A stretch of DNA of 62,348 nt from an uncultured Lactobacillus sp. (GTDB taxonomy: Bacteria > Bacillota > Bacilli > Lactobacillales > Lactobacillaceae). Below are positions 23,403 through 32,596 of the stretch, one piece after another. How positions within the stretch are numbered: position 1 is the stretch's first letter; the number at the start of each line of letters is the position of its first letter. Location: NCBI RefSeq assembly GCF_947367085.1, contig NZ_CANBCP010000007.1, positions 1 to 62,348 of the forward strand, given 5' to 3'. The position numbers and the translations under genes were made by a program. The notes under the pieces are model-generated. The model worked only from the letters and a program-made list of their open reading frames with translations. It did not search any database and had not been told where the DNA came from.

Positions 23403-25133
23403 TTATTCCTCGTTCTTTTTTACTTTATCTTCTAGTGGTTTTAAGTTTAATACAGGATTGAGATTGCCAATATGGCCGGATTCTTTTCCCATTGATGGAT
23501 CGATTTGAACATCGATAATATTTGGACGATCCGACTCAACCGCTTTAAAAAATGTGTCCTTCATTTCTTGATAATTTGTGACAAAATAATTGTCACCGCC
23601 AAATGCCTTTGCTAATAAATCATAACGTCCGGTTGGATCAAGAGTAGTTGGACCTAATTGATCAGGCACCACATTGCCAATTCCGTTATAAATACCACCA
23701 TTATTGATAACTACAACTGTGATCGGTAATTTGTAGCGACAAATTGTTTCAATTTCCATTCCATCGAATCCAAAAGCACTGTCGCCTTCAAGCGCTACGA
23801 CGTTTTTTCCCGTTTCAATAGCACTTGCAATTGCATAACCAAGTCCAACACCCATAACCCCCCATGTTCCGGTATCAAGGCGGTGACGAGCTAGCTGCAT
23901 TCCGATCATATCGCGCCCAATATCTAAGGTATTGGCACCTTCACTTACCAGATAAGTATCGGGATGTTTTTGGAAATATTCGTTAATTGGTTCAATAGCA
24001 CCATAATAACCAAATTTAGGATTAGTTTGACCAGCTGCAATTCTTTTAGCAAATTTAGCATCGTTTTTAGCAGTGTCTGCTGCAATTGCGTTTAGCCAAG
24101 TTGAATCAGTCTTATATTTAATCTTTGTAAGAGCTGGGATCAATTTTTTCAAGATAGAAGTCAAATCACCCTGCAGTGGGGCATCAATTTTTTGTGATGA
24201 ATCAAATTGACTAGCATCAATATCTAATTGGATAAATTTGGCATCAGGATTAAATTGTGGGGCATTGCCATAAGAGAGCATCCAATTTAATCTAGCACCT
24301 ACTAAAATGACTACGTCGGCATTGTTAAGCGATAATGAGCGAGCTGCAGCAGCTGAATGTTTGTCATTATCGGCAATCACGCCTTTGGCCATTGACATCG
24401 GAAGAAATGGAATATCAGTTTTAGAAACTAAGTCTCGAAGCTGACTTTCACAGCGATCGTATGCGGCTCCTTTACCAATGATTAATAAAGGTCGTTTGGA
24501 CTTTTTAATAATACTTACGGCACGATCAATTGCTTGATCACTAGGAGCTTGACTAGGAGCTGGGTCGACTAGTTTGTATATTCCGAGGTCTTTTTGATCT
24601 AGTTCTTGATCAATAGCAGAAATAGTATCTGCAGGTAAATCTAAATATACACCACCCGGTCTGCCTGACACCGCAGTTCTGATTGCACGAGCAACGGCTA
24701 GCCCAATATCTTGAGGACGATCCACACGGTAGGCTTTTTTACAAAAAGGCTTAGCAATATTGTATTGATCCATACCTTCGTAGTCACCTTGTACCAAATC
24801 AATAATGTGGCGTTCAGATGAACCAGAGATCATAATAAGCGGAAAACAGTTTTTGTTTGCTTGTGCTAAAGCTGTTAATCCATTTAAAAATCCAGGCGCA
24901 GAAACGGTCAAGGCAACTCCAGGTTTTTTTGTCAAAAAACCAGCCGCCGCCGCAGCATTAACTGCAGAATCTTCACGCCGAAAACCATAATATTTCATCC
25001 CACGTAATTCAGCTAAACGAGCCAAGTCAGTAATCGGAATTCCAACGATTCCATATAAATTATTGATCCCATTGGTCTGGAGAGCTTTAATCAAAAGATT
25101 AGCACCAGTTTTGTCTAATGTGTTATTTTCCAT
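23403..25133 (-). CDS. oxc: Oxalyl-CoA decarboxylase
   Basis: A 576-residue thiamine-diphosphate enzyme that splits oxalyl-CoA to formyl-CoA and CO2. The catalytic glutamate sits in GFRREDSA (E54); the ThDP/Mg motif is EGDSAFGFDGMEIET (449-463) followed by VVINN (474-478). Together with Frc it forms a cycle that consumes protons and, with an oxalate/formate exchanger (not in this window), can yield a proton gradient. A perfect 9-bp inverted repeat lies in the promoter region, consistent with dedicated control. Confidence 0.93.
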   Translation of the reverse strand: MENNTLDKTGANLLIKALQTNGINNLYGIVGIPITDLARLAELRGMKYYGFRREDSAVNAAAAAGFLTKKPGVALTVSAPGFLNGLTALAQANKNCFPLIMISGSSERHIIDLVQGDYEGMDQYNIAKPFCKKAYRVDRPQDIGLAVARAIRTAVSGRPGGVYLDLPADTISAIDQELDQKDLGIYKLVDPAPSQAPSDQAIDRAVSIIKKSKRPLLIIGKGAAYDRCESQLRDLVSKTDIPFLPMSMAKGVIADNDKHSAAAARSLSLNNADVVILVGARLNWMLSYGNAPQFNPDAKFIQLDIDASQFDSSQKIDAPLQGDLTSILKKLIPALTKIKYKTDSTWLNAIAADTAKNDAKFAKRIAAGQTNPKFGYYGAIEPINEYFQKHPDTYLVSEGANTLDIGRDMIGMQLARHRLDTGTWGVMGVGLGYAIASAIETGKNVVALEGDSAFGFDGMEIETICRYKLPITVVVINNGGIYNGIGNVVPDQLGPTTLDPTGRYDLLAKAFGGDNYFVTNYQEMKDTFFKAVESDRPNIIDVQIDPSMGKESGHIGNLNPVLNLKPLEDKVKKNEE

Positions 25134-25179
25134 AATTCTATCTTTCTATATATCTGTACCTATATAAGCTCGTTATAAA

Positions 25180-25205
25180 CTTATTTGTTAAAATTTACAA
25201 ATAAG
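25180..25205. promoter_or_regulatory. Inverted repeat in the oxc promoter region
   Basis: CTTATTTGT and ACAAATAAG are perfect 9-bp arms around 8 nt, about 50-70 nt before the oxc start and just downstream of a TTGACT box on the minus strand. Probable operator; no regulator gene lies beside it. Confidence 0.5.
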
Positions 25206-25259
25206 ATGAGTCAAGTAAATTGCTCGTAGAGCCAATAGACAAGGTTTTTAAGTAAAATA

Positions 25260-25293
25260 AAAAACACCTCAGATTTATTTTGACCTGAGGTGT
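25260..25293. terminator. Terminator of the P-type ATPase gene
   Basis: ACACCTCAG and CTGAGGTGT are perfect arms with a 12-nt loop and T-run on the minus strand. Confidence 0.88.
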
Positions 25294-25304
25294 AGGATTA
25301 TTTT

Positions 25305-27965
25305 TTAAGATTCAATTATTCTATCTTGGAACTGCATTTTTCTTCTTGCTTTACTGAATTCAATATGTAACATCGAAATGCCAGCACAGAATATTATAGC
25401 TAGCCATTGAACAAAATTGAGATCCACAAGGTGAAAAATTTCTTGCAATTGTGGTGTAAACAAAATTACTCCCATAAAGAGGGTAGAAATAAAAAATGAG
25501 ATAAGCAGCCACGGATTGCGTAGAAAACTCTTTTTAGTAATCGTTTCAACGTTGGAATGTAAGCTAAAGCTACGTAATATTTGACATGAGGCAAGTACGC
25601 TAAACGCCATTGTTTGCCCAGTAGCATAATTTTGCCAGTTGCCTATTATAAAAGCGGCTAAGGTTAAAATAGCAACTCCGAATCCCTGAAAAAGAATTTG
25701 CTTAACAAGACCTTTTTCAAATAGAGTACCCATTTTTGCGGGCTTTTGCTGCATTATATCGTTTGCAGCTGGATCTACCCCTAAAGCTAAAGCTGGTACA
25801 GTTGCAGTAGCTAAGTTAACCCAAAGTATATGAACTGCCAGTAGCGGCGCATCCCAGTTGAAAATAGTAGCTAAGGCCAGTGTTGAAATTTCTGCAATAT
25901 TGCCGACTAATAAAAAGTGAATGATCTTTTGAATATTCCGATAAACCCGTCTGCCTTCTTTAATGGCACTAACAATTGTTGAAAAGCTGTCGTCTAGTAA
26001 AACCATGTCCGAAGCTTCGATAGCAACATCCGTCCCGTTTTGACCCATGGCAATACCGATGTGGGCAGCTTTTAGAGCAGGAGAGTCATTAACCCCATCT
26101 CCTGTCATTGCTACAATTTCATTATTCCGTTTTAAACTTTCAATGATACGCAATTTATCACTAGGAGAAACTCGTGCAAAAACGGTAGCTTTTTTGACAC
26201 TTTCATCCAATTGCTTATCTGACATTTGGTTTAATTCCTTACCAGATATTGCGAAATCACCGTCTGTATAAATATTTAATTGTTTTGCGATTGCAACTGC
26301 CGTTAATTTGTGGTCACCTGTAATCATAATGGTTTTGATACCGGCATTTTGACAAGTTTGTACAGCTTGTGCTGCATCAGAGCGTGGCGGGTCAATAAGC
26401 CCTACCATCCCAATAAATGTTAGTTTCTCTTCTAGTTGTGAGTCTTTAGGACAATCTGAAGGTACAATCTTTTTGGCAAATCCGAGAACTCTTAAAGCAT
26501 CATTTGCCATGATTTGGTTAAGAGCCAAGATTTGCTCCTTCTTAGCGTTTGTTAATTCAGTTTCACCTGTATTGTCAATTAAGATTTTGTCGCAACGTGA
26601 AAGTAGTTCATCAATAGCACCTTTTGTATAGGCGATATTTTGATCATCAATATGATGAACCGTTGTCATTAATTTGCGATCTGAATCAAACGGCTTTTCA
26701 CTAAGTCGTGGATAAGATTTTCTAAGATCTGTAAGATTAAATTTAAAATGATCAACTAAATGTAGTAATGCTCCTTCAGTTGGATCACCAATAGTTTTAG
26801 TAGGATTACTTTTGTCAAAGTTAGCATCATTACATAAACATGCAGCCAAGGTTAGTTGTTTACTTACATAATTTACGGGAAAATCATTGATTTTTCTGAT
26901 TTGGTGGTTAGAAAAGTCATGACCTAAAGCAAAATGAGTCACAGTCATCTGGTTACGTGTTAAGGTTCCAGTTTTATCACTACAGATAACAGTGGCATTG
27001 CCTAAAGTTTCAACGGCTGGAAGTTTTTTGATTAATGCTTGATTTTTTGCCATTCGCTTGACAGATAGCGCCATGACAATACTTGCAGTTGCAGGTAATC
27101 CTTCTGGTATGATGGAAATTGCTAAAGAAATTGCCACTAAAAATTGTGGCACAATAGGACGATTGTATACAATTCCGATTGCTAAGATAGCTACACAGAT
27201 AATGAGACCAATGATAGTCAGCTTTTTGCCGATATCGTTTAATTTTTTCTTTAATGGAGTTTCAACATTATCTTGTTTCGCAATTAAACCAGCAATTTGA
27301 CCAATTTCGGTATTCATTCCAGTAGCTACTACAATTCCTTTACCATGTCCGCAAGTTACAATTGAACCAGCGAAGGCCATATTTATTTGATCAGCAATAG
27401 GGCAGTCAATTGTCAATATCGCGTCAGCTTTCTTAGAAACTGAGATTGATTCTCCAGTTAAAGCTGATTGTTCAACTTTAAAGTTAGCTGTTTCAATCAA
27501 TCTAAGATCGGCCGGAACCTTGTCTCCAGCGCTCAATTCTACAATATCTCCAACAACTAATTCTTTTGCTGGAATAAGTTGTTGAGTTTTTCGAATAACG
27601 CATGCAGTAGGGGCAGCTATCGAATTTAAGGCAGCTAAAGAACTCGTGGCCTTTTTTTCTTGAATAATACCGATTAAGGCATTTAAAACAATAATTGTCA
27701 AAATTACGATAGCCTCAACCCATTCATGTAAGACTCCAGCTAATAAACTAGCTGTTAGTAAAATAAAAATCATCGGATCCCAAATTTGTTCTTTGAGCAA
27801 GGTGAAAAATGACTTGGGAGGTTTTTGGGTTAGCTCGTTTAATCCCTGTTTTGCTAAACGCTTTTGAGCTACTTCTTGACTGAGCCCACTGCTATTTGAA
27901 TTTAAATTTTGAAAAGCTGCAGCGTAGTGTTCACTATAATGCAGCCGTGACCTGTGATTATCCAT
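25305..27965 (-). CDS. Cation-transporting P-type ATPase, Ca2+ type
   Basis: An 886-residue P2-type ATPase. Phosphorylation site CSDKTGTLT (D330), actuator loop TGES (170-173), M4 motif IIPEGLPA (285-292), hinge TGDGVNDSPALK, and about ten membrane segments including a C-terminal group of six. The PEGL in M4 and lack of N-terminal metal-binding domains fit Ca2+ (SERCA/PMCA-like, YloB type) rather than heavy-metal transport. It would export Ca2+ from the cytoplasm. It is transcribed alone; TTTACA and TATAAT boxes 18 nt apart lie upstream on the minus strand. Confidence 0.88.
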   Translation of the reverse strand: MDNHRSRLHYSEHYAAAFQNLNSNSSGLSQEVAQKRLAKQGLNELTQKPPKSFFTLLKEQIWDPMIFILLTASLLAGVLHEWVEAIVILTIIVLNALIGIIQEKKATSSLAALNSIAAPTACVIRKTQQLIPAKELVVGDIVELSAGDKVPADLRLIETANFKVEQSALTGESISVSKKADAILTIDCPIADQINMAFAGSIVTCGHGKGIVVATGMNTEIGQIAGLIAKQDNVETPLKKKLNDIGKKLTIIGLIICVAILAIGIVYNRPIVPQFLVAISLAISIIPEGLPATASIVMALSVKRMAKNQALIKKLPAVETLGNATVICSDKTGTLTRNQMTVTHFALGHDFSNHQIRKINDFPVNYVSKQLTLAACLCNDANFDKSNPTKTIGDPTEGALLHLVDHFKFNLTDLRKSYPRLSEKPFDSDRKLMTTVHHIDDQNIAYTKGAIDELLSRCDKILIDNTGETELTNAKKEQILALNQIMANDALRVLGFAKKIVPSDCPKDSQLEEKLTFIGMVGLIDPPRSDAAQAVQTCQNAGIKTIMITGDHKLTAVAIAKQLNIYTDGDFAISGKELNQMSDKQLDESVKKATVFARVSPSDKLRIIESLKRNNEIVAMTGDGVNDSPALKAAHIGIAMGQNGTDVAIEASDMVLLDDSFSTIVSAIKEGRRVYRNIQKIIHFLLVGNIAEISTLALATIFNWDAPLLAVHILWVNLATATVPALALGVDPAANDIMQQKPAKMGTLFEKGLVKQILFQGFGVAILTLAAFIIGNWQNYATGQTMAFSVLASCQILRSFSLHSNVETITKKSFLRNPWLLISFFISTLFMGVILFTPQLQEIFHLVDLNFVQWLAIIFCAGISMLHIEFSKARRKMQFQDRIIES

Positions 27966-28054
27966 AAAGGATATATCACTCCTTTCTTATTCTTTGATAT
28001 GGATATAATTATATTTAATACTATATAATTTTGTAAAAATATATGCTTGTCAAA

Positions 28055-28085
28055 AAGGCTACCTAGTAAATTACTAGATAGCCTT
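28055..28085. terminator. Terminator of the dipeptidase gene
   Basis: AAGGCTA-TAGTAA pairs with TTACTA-TAGCCTT, with a small internal loop; the A-run at the left gives a T-tail on the minus strand. Confidence 0.8.
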
Positions 28086-28115
28086 GATTCGATATTTAAA
28101 GAAATAATAGATAAA

Positions 28116-29531
28116 TTAATCTAATAAATCATATTTCAAAGTCATTAAGCCATGACCTTCGTTAACCATGTTGCCAAGCAATTCAACAGTATTGTTGTAA
28201 ACAATATCAGCCATCTTTTGGTTAGCAGCATCAAGTTTATCTTGAAGTTCATCGCCGGAATAGTTTGTAGCTTCTTGATCAGTTTCATGTTGAACTTGGT
28301 GGCATTGAGCCAGACTCTTTTGTTCAAAATCGGCTTCTAATTCGCCGTACACACGAAAGTTAGTATCACCAAGTTGAGCAGTCAACTTGTTAAGCCAGAA
28401 AATCTTGTTTAAATCAAACTTAGGTCCCGTTTGAAAACTTGCTGGAGTAGTTGTGATGTTAGTATAAAATGGCACCATACTGTTAAAAGTATTTGGTCCA
28501 AAGGCTAACCATTGAACACCAGCGATTTTTTCTGGAACGTCATTTCTAATTTGCAAGATATGAGTTTCAAAGTTACGGTTAATTCCAATTGGACGGAAAG
28601 TTTTCTTTTGTTCAGCAGTTCCTTGATCGCCGTAAGCATCAAATGGTGTATCTTGGTAGTGAGAACTTTCAGCCCACTTAATATCTTCAATACTAATTTT
28701 GCGATTGGCATGGCAAATAAATGGTTGATCTTGATCACTAGGCTCGCCACCAAAATCAGGATTAAAGAAGTTGTGGATATACCAAGCACGAGGATTGTTA
28801 TAGTGAGCATCTTTGATAGTGGATGAACCAAAAATATGACGCAAGTTATAACCTTCTAAATCAGGATTTAGGTGATATTTTTCAATTAAGTTTTGTAAAT
28901 CTTGACTAGCAATGAAATCAGGATCGTCAAACTTGAATTCATCAATGTTTAAACGGTTAGGAGCAATTACATAAGCGTCATCTGGAATACGGCGGCCAGC
29001 CCAATGATGACCACCAATAGTTTCTAAGTACCAGATTTCATCTTTATCAGAAAATGCCATACCATTCATTTCGTAGGTGCCATATTTTTCTAATAAGTAT
29101 CCCACACGCATGACGCCTTCACGAGCATTATGGATGTAAGGAAGAGTTAAAGTAACAAAGTCTTCTTCACCTAAACCGCCATTTTCTAATAATGGGTCGA
29201 CTCCTTGGATACGAGAGTTGGTGGTGATTGTTTCAGTAGCAGTCATTGCTACGTTGTCAGAATTGATACCAGCTGCAGCCCAAATGCCATTTTTACCTGA
29301 TGCATCGGGTGCGCTAGTGTAGCGAAGAGGGTTAGGTAAAAGATCGCTATCGTCAATTTTTTGATGACTGATGACACTTTCATAGTGCTTTGGTTGATCA
29401 TCTGGCATCACAACATCAAAGCGTTCGGGGATAATTGTGCGTCCGCCATCTTCACTACGAGCAATCATAGTTGAGCCATCAATCGTTGCTTTTTTGCCGA
29501 CTAAAATTGTGGTACATTCGGTTTGTTTCAT
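28116..29531 (-). CDS. pepD: C69 family dipeptidase (PepD type)
   Basis: A 471-residue peptidase of family C69, an Ntn hydrolase. Cys6 in TECTTILVGKKATIDGS is the expected N-terminal nucleophile after removal of the first five residues; ARSEDGG follows. Other family marks are GLGEEDFVTLTLPY and YLETIGGHHWAGRRIPDD. Lactobacilli carry several PepD paralogues that release amino acids from dipeptides in the cytoplasm. It is transcribed away from the trp-type operon on the other strand. Confidence 0.9.
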   Translation of the reverse strand: MKQTECTTILVGKKATIDGSTMIARSEDGGRTIIPERFDVVMPDDQPKHYESVISHQKIDDSDLLPNPLRYTSAPDASGKNGIWAAAGINSDNVAMTATETITTNSRIQGVDPLLENGGLGEEDFVTLTLPYIHNAREGVMRVGYLLEKYGTYEMNGMAFSDKDEIWYLETIGGHHWAGRRIPDDAYVIAPNRLNIDEFKFDDPDFIASQDLQNLIEKYHLNPDLEGYNLRHIFGSSTIKDAHYNNPRAWYIHNFFNPDFGGEPSDQDQPFICHANRKISIEDIKWAESSHYQDTPFDAYGDQGTAEQKKTFRPIGINRNFETHILQIRNDVPEKIAGVQWLAFGPNTFNSMVPFYTNITTTPASFQTGPKFDLNKIFWLNKLTAQLGDTNFRVYGELEADFEQKSLAQCHQVQHETDQEATNYSGDELQDKLDAANQKMADIVYNNTVELLGNMVNEGHGLMTLKYDLLD

Positions 29532-29604
29532 AAAATTTATGTGGTCCTTTCTTATTCTCTATATCTATATTGTAAGTAAAAAATATTCTTTTTGCCAAAA
29601 AAGT

Positions 29605-29633
29605 TTGACAGATAAAAAAAGTCTATTTATACT
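29605..29633 (+). promoter_or_regulatory. Near-perfect sigma-A promoter of the trpXYZ-like leader
   Basis: TTGACA (29605-29610), 17-nt spacer, TATACT (29628-29633). Transcription should begin near 29640, giving a leader of about 235 nt before the first structural gene. Confidence 0.85.
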
Positions 29634-29663
29634 TATGTTAATTATTTTTTAGGAGTTTTAATC

Positions 29664-29711
29664 ATGAATACACAAGCTTTCTTTATTAATAATAGTTGGC
29701 AAAGCCGGTAG
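29664..29711 (+). CDS. Leader peptide with Trp codon, probable attenuator peptide
   Basis: A 15-codon frame, MNTQAFFINNSWQSR, begins 30 nt into the leader RNA with a consensus AGGAG 8 nt before ATG. It has one Trp codon (TGG at 29697-29699), four codons before the stop. The bases around this codon (TTGGCA, 29696-29701) can pair with TGCCGG (29761-29766), so ribosome position could change the downstream fold. The following operon encodes a TrpXYZ-like transporter. Translation is inferred from the ribosome-binding site and placement. Confidence 0.6.
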   Translation: MNTQAFFINNSWQSR

Positions 29712-29781
29712 ATCGGGTTGTGGAGTATAGATGCAACCTGAGATTTCCAGATTGTATCTGTGCCGGTTGTGTATTTGGTGT

Positions 29782-29813
29782 AGCCTGCATGGAAGTAACA
29801 TGCAGGCTTTTTC
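29782..29813 (+). terminator. Leader terminator 1
   Basis: AGCCTGCATG and CATGCAGGCT are perfect 10-bp arms around GAAGTAA, followed by TTTTTCTTT. It lies between the leader peptide and the structural genes, so it must be bypassed for expression. Confidence 0.85.
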
Positions 29814-29829
29814 TTTAGATTTTTTAAGT

Positions 29830-29858
29830 AGGAGCCTGGATGCAGGTTCCTATTTTTT
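29830..29858 (+). terminator. Leader terminator 2
   Basis: AGGAGCCTG pairs with CAGGTTCCT (one G-U) around GATG, followed by ATTTTTTG. Its ATGCAGGTT segment can instead pair with the left arm of terminator 1, so the two hairpins can exclude each other. Confidence 0.75.
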
Positions 29859-29874
29859 GTTTGGAGGAAGAGCT

Positions 29875-30867
29875 ATGAAGCGAATGTATGGCTTAATTGC
29901 AATTTTAGTGCTTTTTTTAACGGTTGCTTTTTTTAAAGAAGATCAAAATAAAACAAAGCAAACTCAAATACCAGAAGTTGGTGTCTTGACTTTGATGCAT
30001 CATCCTTCTTTGGACGAGATTTATCAAGGGTTTTTGGATGGATTAAAGCAAAAAGGTTATCGAGATGGCAAGAATATCAAAATTGATTATCAAAATGCCA
30101 ATAATGATCAAAGTAACTTGCAAACCATGTCAACACGCTTAGTTGATCAGCGTCCAAATGTTTTAGTAGGAATTACGACACCGGCCGCTCAAGCTTTGGC
30201 TAATGCCACAACTAATATTCCGATTGTTTTAGGTGCAGTAACTAATCCTCAAACAAGTGGTTTAGTCAAAAATATGGCTCATCCCGAAGCAAATATTACT
30301 GGCGTTTCAGATGCAGCTCCAATTAAACAGCAGCTTCAGCTGATTAAAGAATTTATGCCTAATTTACAAACACTGGGAGTTATTTATACCTCAAGTGATG
30401 CTTCAGCAGTATCAGGCTTTCATGAAATTGAGGCAGAATGTCGAAAAATGCATATAAAGTTAAAAGCCTTCTCAATTGCCAATAGTAACGACTTAAATCA
30501 AGTCTCTGAGCAAATGTTTAGACAGATAGATGCAGTAATTGTGCCAACTGATAATACGATTGCAGGAGCAATGCAAACTTTAGTAAAAAATGGTAATGCA
30601 GCAGGTAAACCCATTTTTCCAGCGGCTGCAAACATGGTTAAGCAAGGCGGATTAGCTACTTACAGTGTTAACCAATATGAATTAGGAAAATTAACAGCAG
30701 ATATGACTGTGGATATCTTACATGGTAAAAAAGTTTCTTCATTACCAATCAAACGTATCCAAAAAGGACAGCCTGTGATTAACCTTAAGCAGGCAAAACG
30801 TTTGAAAATCAAGGTTCCTGAAAGCTTTCTCAAGCAATGTGAAAAACAAGGGGTGGTATATCGATGA
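29875..30867 (+). CDS. trpX: ABC transporter substrate-binding protein (TrpX-like)
   Basis: A 330-residue extracytoplasmic binding protein of the ABC_sub_bind family (PF04392), called TrpX where a tryptophan regulon controls it. The start used is ATG 29875, with GGAGG 8 nt before it; the N-terminal segment (YGLIAILVLFLTVAFF) is a signal anchor without a lipobox cysteine. Typical repeats of the periplasmic-binding fold follow (VGVLTLMHHPSLDEIYQGF; VLVGITTPAAQALAN; VIVPTDNTIAGAM). It overlaps the permease gene by 4 nt. Aromatic amino acid uptake is inferred from the family and the leader peptide. Confidence 0.82.
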   Translation: MKRMYGLIAILVLFLTVAFFKEDQNKTKQTQIPEVGVLTLMHHPSLDEIYQGFLDGLKQKGYRDGKNIKIDYQNANNDQSNLQTMSTRLVDQRPNVLVGITTPAAQALANATTNIPIVLGAVTNPQTSGLVKNMAHPEANITGVSDAAPIKQQLQLIKEFMPNLQTLGVIYTSSDASAVSGFHEIEAECRKMHIKLKAFSIANSNDLNQVSEQMFRQIDAVIVPTDNTIAGAMQTLVKNGNAAGKPIFPAAANMVKQGGLATYSVNQYELGKLTADMTVDILHGKKVSSLPIKRIQKGQPVINLKQAKRLKIKVPESFLKQCEKQGVVYR

Positions 30868-31763
30868 ACTTAGTAGTTTCAGCAATTGGACAGGGTCTGT
30901 TATGGGCTTTGCTTGGATTAGGATTATATTTAACTTTTAGAATTTTAAATTTTGCGGATATGACTGTTGAAGGAACTTTTCCTTTAGGCGCTGCAGTAGC
31001 AGTAGCTTGTATTTCAAAGCAAATGAACCCATATTTGTCTACTTTAATGGCACTTCTGGCGGGAATGTTAGCCGGGTTAATTACCGGGCTTTTATACACT
31101 AAAGGTAAGATTCCAATTTTATTAGCAGGAATTTTGACGATGACGGCTATTTATTCGGTCAACCTACGTATTATGGGAGGCTCTAATATATCTTTATTAG
31201 GTAAAAAGACCTTGTTTACTAATCAATTTTTACACAGCCTGCCCCAATATTTTGACAGCGTCATTTTAGGATTGATTGTGGTAATAATTATTACTTTACT
31301 GCTTATCTTTTTCCTGAAGACTGATTATGGTCAAGCCTTTATAGCGACAGGAGATAATCCTGTTATGGCAAAATCGCTGGGGATTCATACTGATTCAATG
31401 GTAATTGTTGGCTTGATGCTTTCTAATGGAATTGTAGCTTTATGCGGTGCTTTAATTGCGCAAAATAATGGTTATGCGGATATTAATATGGGAATTGGGA
31501 CGATTGTTATTGCTTTGGCCTCAATTATCATTGGAGAAGTAGCTTTTGGCGAATTAACATTAAATCAGCGTCTTATGGCAGTCAGCTTAGGAAGTATTAT
31601 TTATCGTTTGATCTTATTAGCTGTTTTACAGTTAGGATTTTCTGCTAATGATTTGAACTTAATTTCCTCAATTGTCTTGGCAATTTGTATGATGCTGCCA
31701 CAACTTGAAAAAATAATTAACATTAAACAGCCAATTATGAAGGGAGTGAAAAAGCATGACTGA
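30864..31763 (+). CDS. trpY: ABC transporter permease (TrpY-like)
   Basis: A 299-residue permease of the branched-chain/TrpY type with eight or so membrane segments, starting LVVSAIGQGLLWALLGLGLY. FADMTVEGTFPLGAA and GTIVIALASIIIGEVAFG are conserved in this family. Start codon overlaps the trpX stop (ATGA), and its own end overlaps the ATPase gene by 8 nt, so the three genes are translationally coupled. Confidence 0.85.
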   Translation: MNLVVSAIGQGLLWALLGLGLYLTFRILNFADMTVEGTFPLGAAVAVACISKQMNPYLSTLMALLAGMLAGLITGLLYTKGKIPILLAGILTMTAIYSVNLRIMGGSNISLLGKKTLFTNQFLHSLPQYFDSVILGLIVVIIITLLLIFFLKTDYGQAFIATGDNPVMAKSLGIHTDSMVIVGLMLSNGIVALCGALIAQNNGYADINMGIGTIVIALASIIIGEVAFGELTLNQRLMAVSLGSIIYRLILLAVLQLGFSANDLNLISSIVLAICMMLPQLEKIINIKQPIMKGVKKHD

Positions 31764-32520
31764 GCCTATTTTAGAACTTAAAGATGTTAAGACCACCGTT
31801 AAAACTGCAGATGGTCAAGTAGTGCCAATACTAAAAGGTATTAATTTAAAAATTAATACTGGAGACTTCATTACTATCATTGGTACAAATGGTGCGGGGA
31901 AGTCCACTTTATTCAACACAATTGCAGGAAACTTGCGTGTTACTAGCGGGCAAGTTATGCATAATGGTGAAGATATAACTAAATTGCCAGAAGAAAAGCG
32001 AACGAAGTTCATTAGCCGGGTTTTTCAAGATCCAAAGTTAGGAACGGCTCCGAGAATGACGGTGGCTGAGAATATGTTATTAGCAACTAAAAGAGGGATG
32101 AGACGTCCGCTTTTATTGAGAAAGTTAAAACAAAAAATGCCCGATTTCATTGAAATGGCAAAGACTATGAACAATGGTTTAGAAAACCGAATGAATACAT
32201 TTGTAGGTGGCCTTTCAGGTGGACAAAGACAAGCATTGAGTTTTTTGATGGCAACAATTACCAAGCCAGATATTTTGCTGTTAGATGAACATACGGCTGC
32301 TTTAGATCCCCATACTAGCCAAAATTTATTAACTGTAACTGATCAAAAGATTAAGCAAGATAAACTAACTGCGTTGATGATTACTCACCATATGGAAGAT
32401 GCTTTAAAATATGGAAATCGCTTATTAGTTTTAAAAGATGGTCAAGTCAAAGCTGATATTAGACAAGATCAAAAACAAAAACTGCACGTAGCAGATTTAT
32501 ATGATTTTTTTGAAGATTAA
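31756..32520 (+). CDS. trpZ: ABC transporter ATP-binding protein (TrpZ-like)
   Basis: A 254-residue ATPase: Walker A GTNGAGKST, signature LSGGQRQALSF, Walker B ILLLDEHTAALD (the usual DEP is DEH here, as in TrpZ relatives), then a switch His in ITHHMEDAL. It powers the upstream permease. Last gene of the operon; an imperfect terminator follows directly. Confidence 0.87.
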   Translation: MTEPILELKDVKTTVKTADGQVVPILKGINLKINTGDFITIIGTNGAGKSTLFNTIAGNLRVTSGQVMHNGEDITKLPEEKRTKFISRVFQDPKLGTAPRMTVAENMLLATKRGMRRPLLLRKLKQKMPDFIEMAKTMNNGLENRMNTFVGGLSGGQRQALSFLMATITKPDILLLDEHTAALDPHTSQNLLTVTDQKIKQDKLTALMITHHMEDALKYGNRLLVLKDGQVKADIRQDQKQKLHVADLYDFFED

Positions 32521-32556
32521 AAAAGGCAGCGTCTATTGTAGACACTACCTTTTTTA
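32521..32556 (+). terminator. Terminator of the trpXYZ-like operon
   Basis: AAGGCAGCGTCTA and TAGACACTACCTT form a stem with two mismatches around TTG, then six T. Confidence 0.7.
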
Positions 32557-32596
32557 GATAGAATATTTCTAACTATTTAGGATGAGGAACGTACGT

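Noticed and set aside
29640-29874. T-box riboswitch before the trpX-like gene
   Set aside because: The leader length fits, but there is no TGGNACCGCG core, no AG bulge/specifier-loop arrangement I can recognise, and a well-placed leader peptide explains it better.
29731-29874. Longer trpX-like protein starting at 29731
   Set aside because: This would make both terminators coding sequence, has no ribosome-binding site and puts a Cys-rich tail before a normal signal anchor; the ATG at 29875 has GGAGG.
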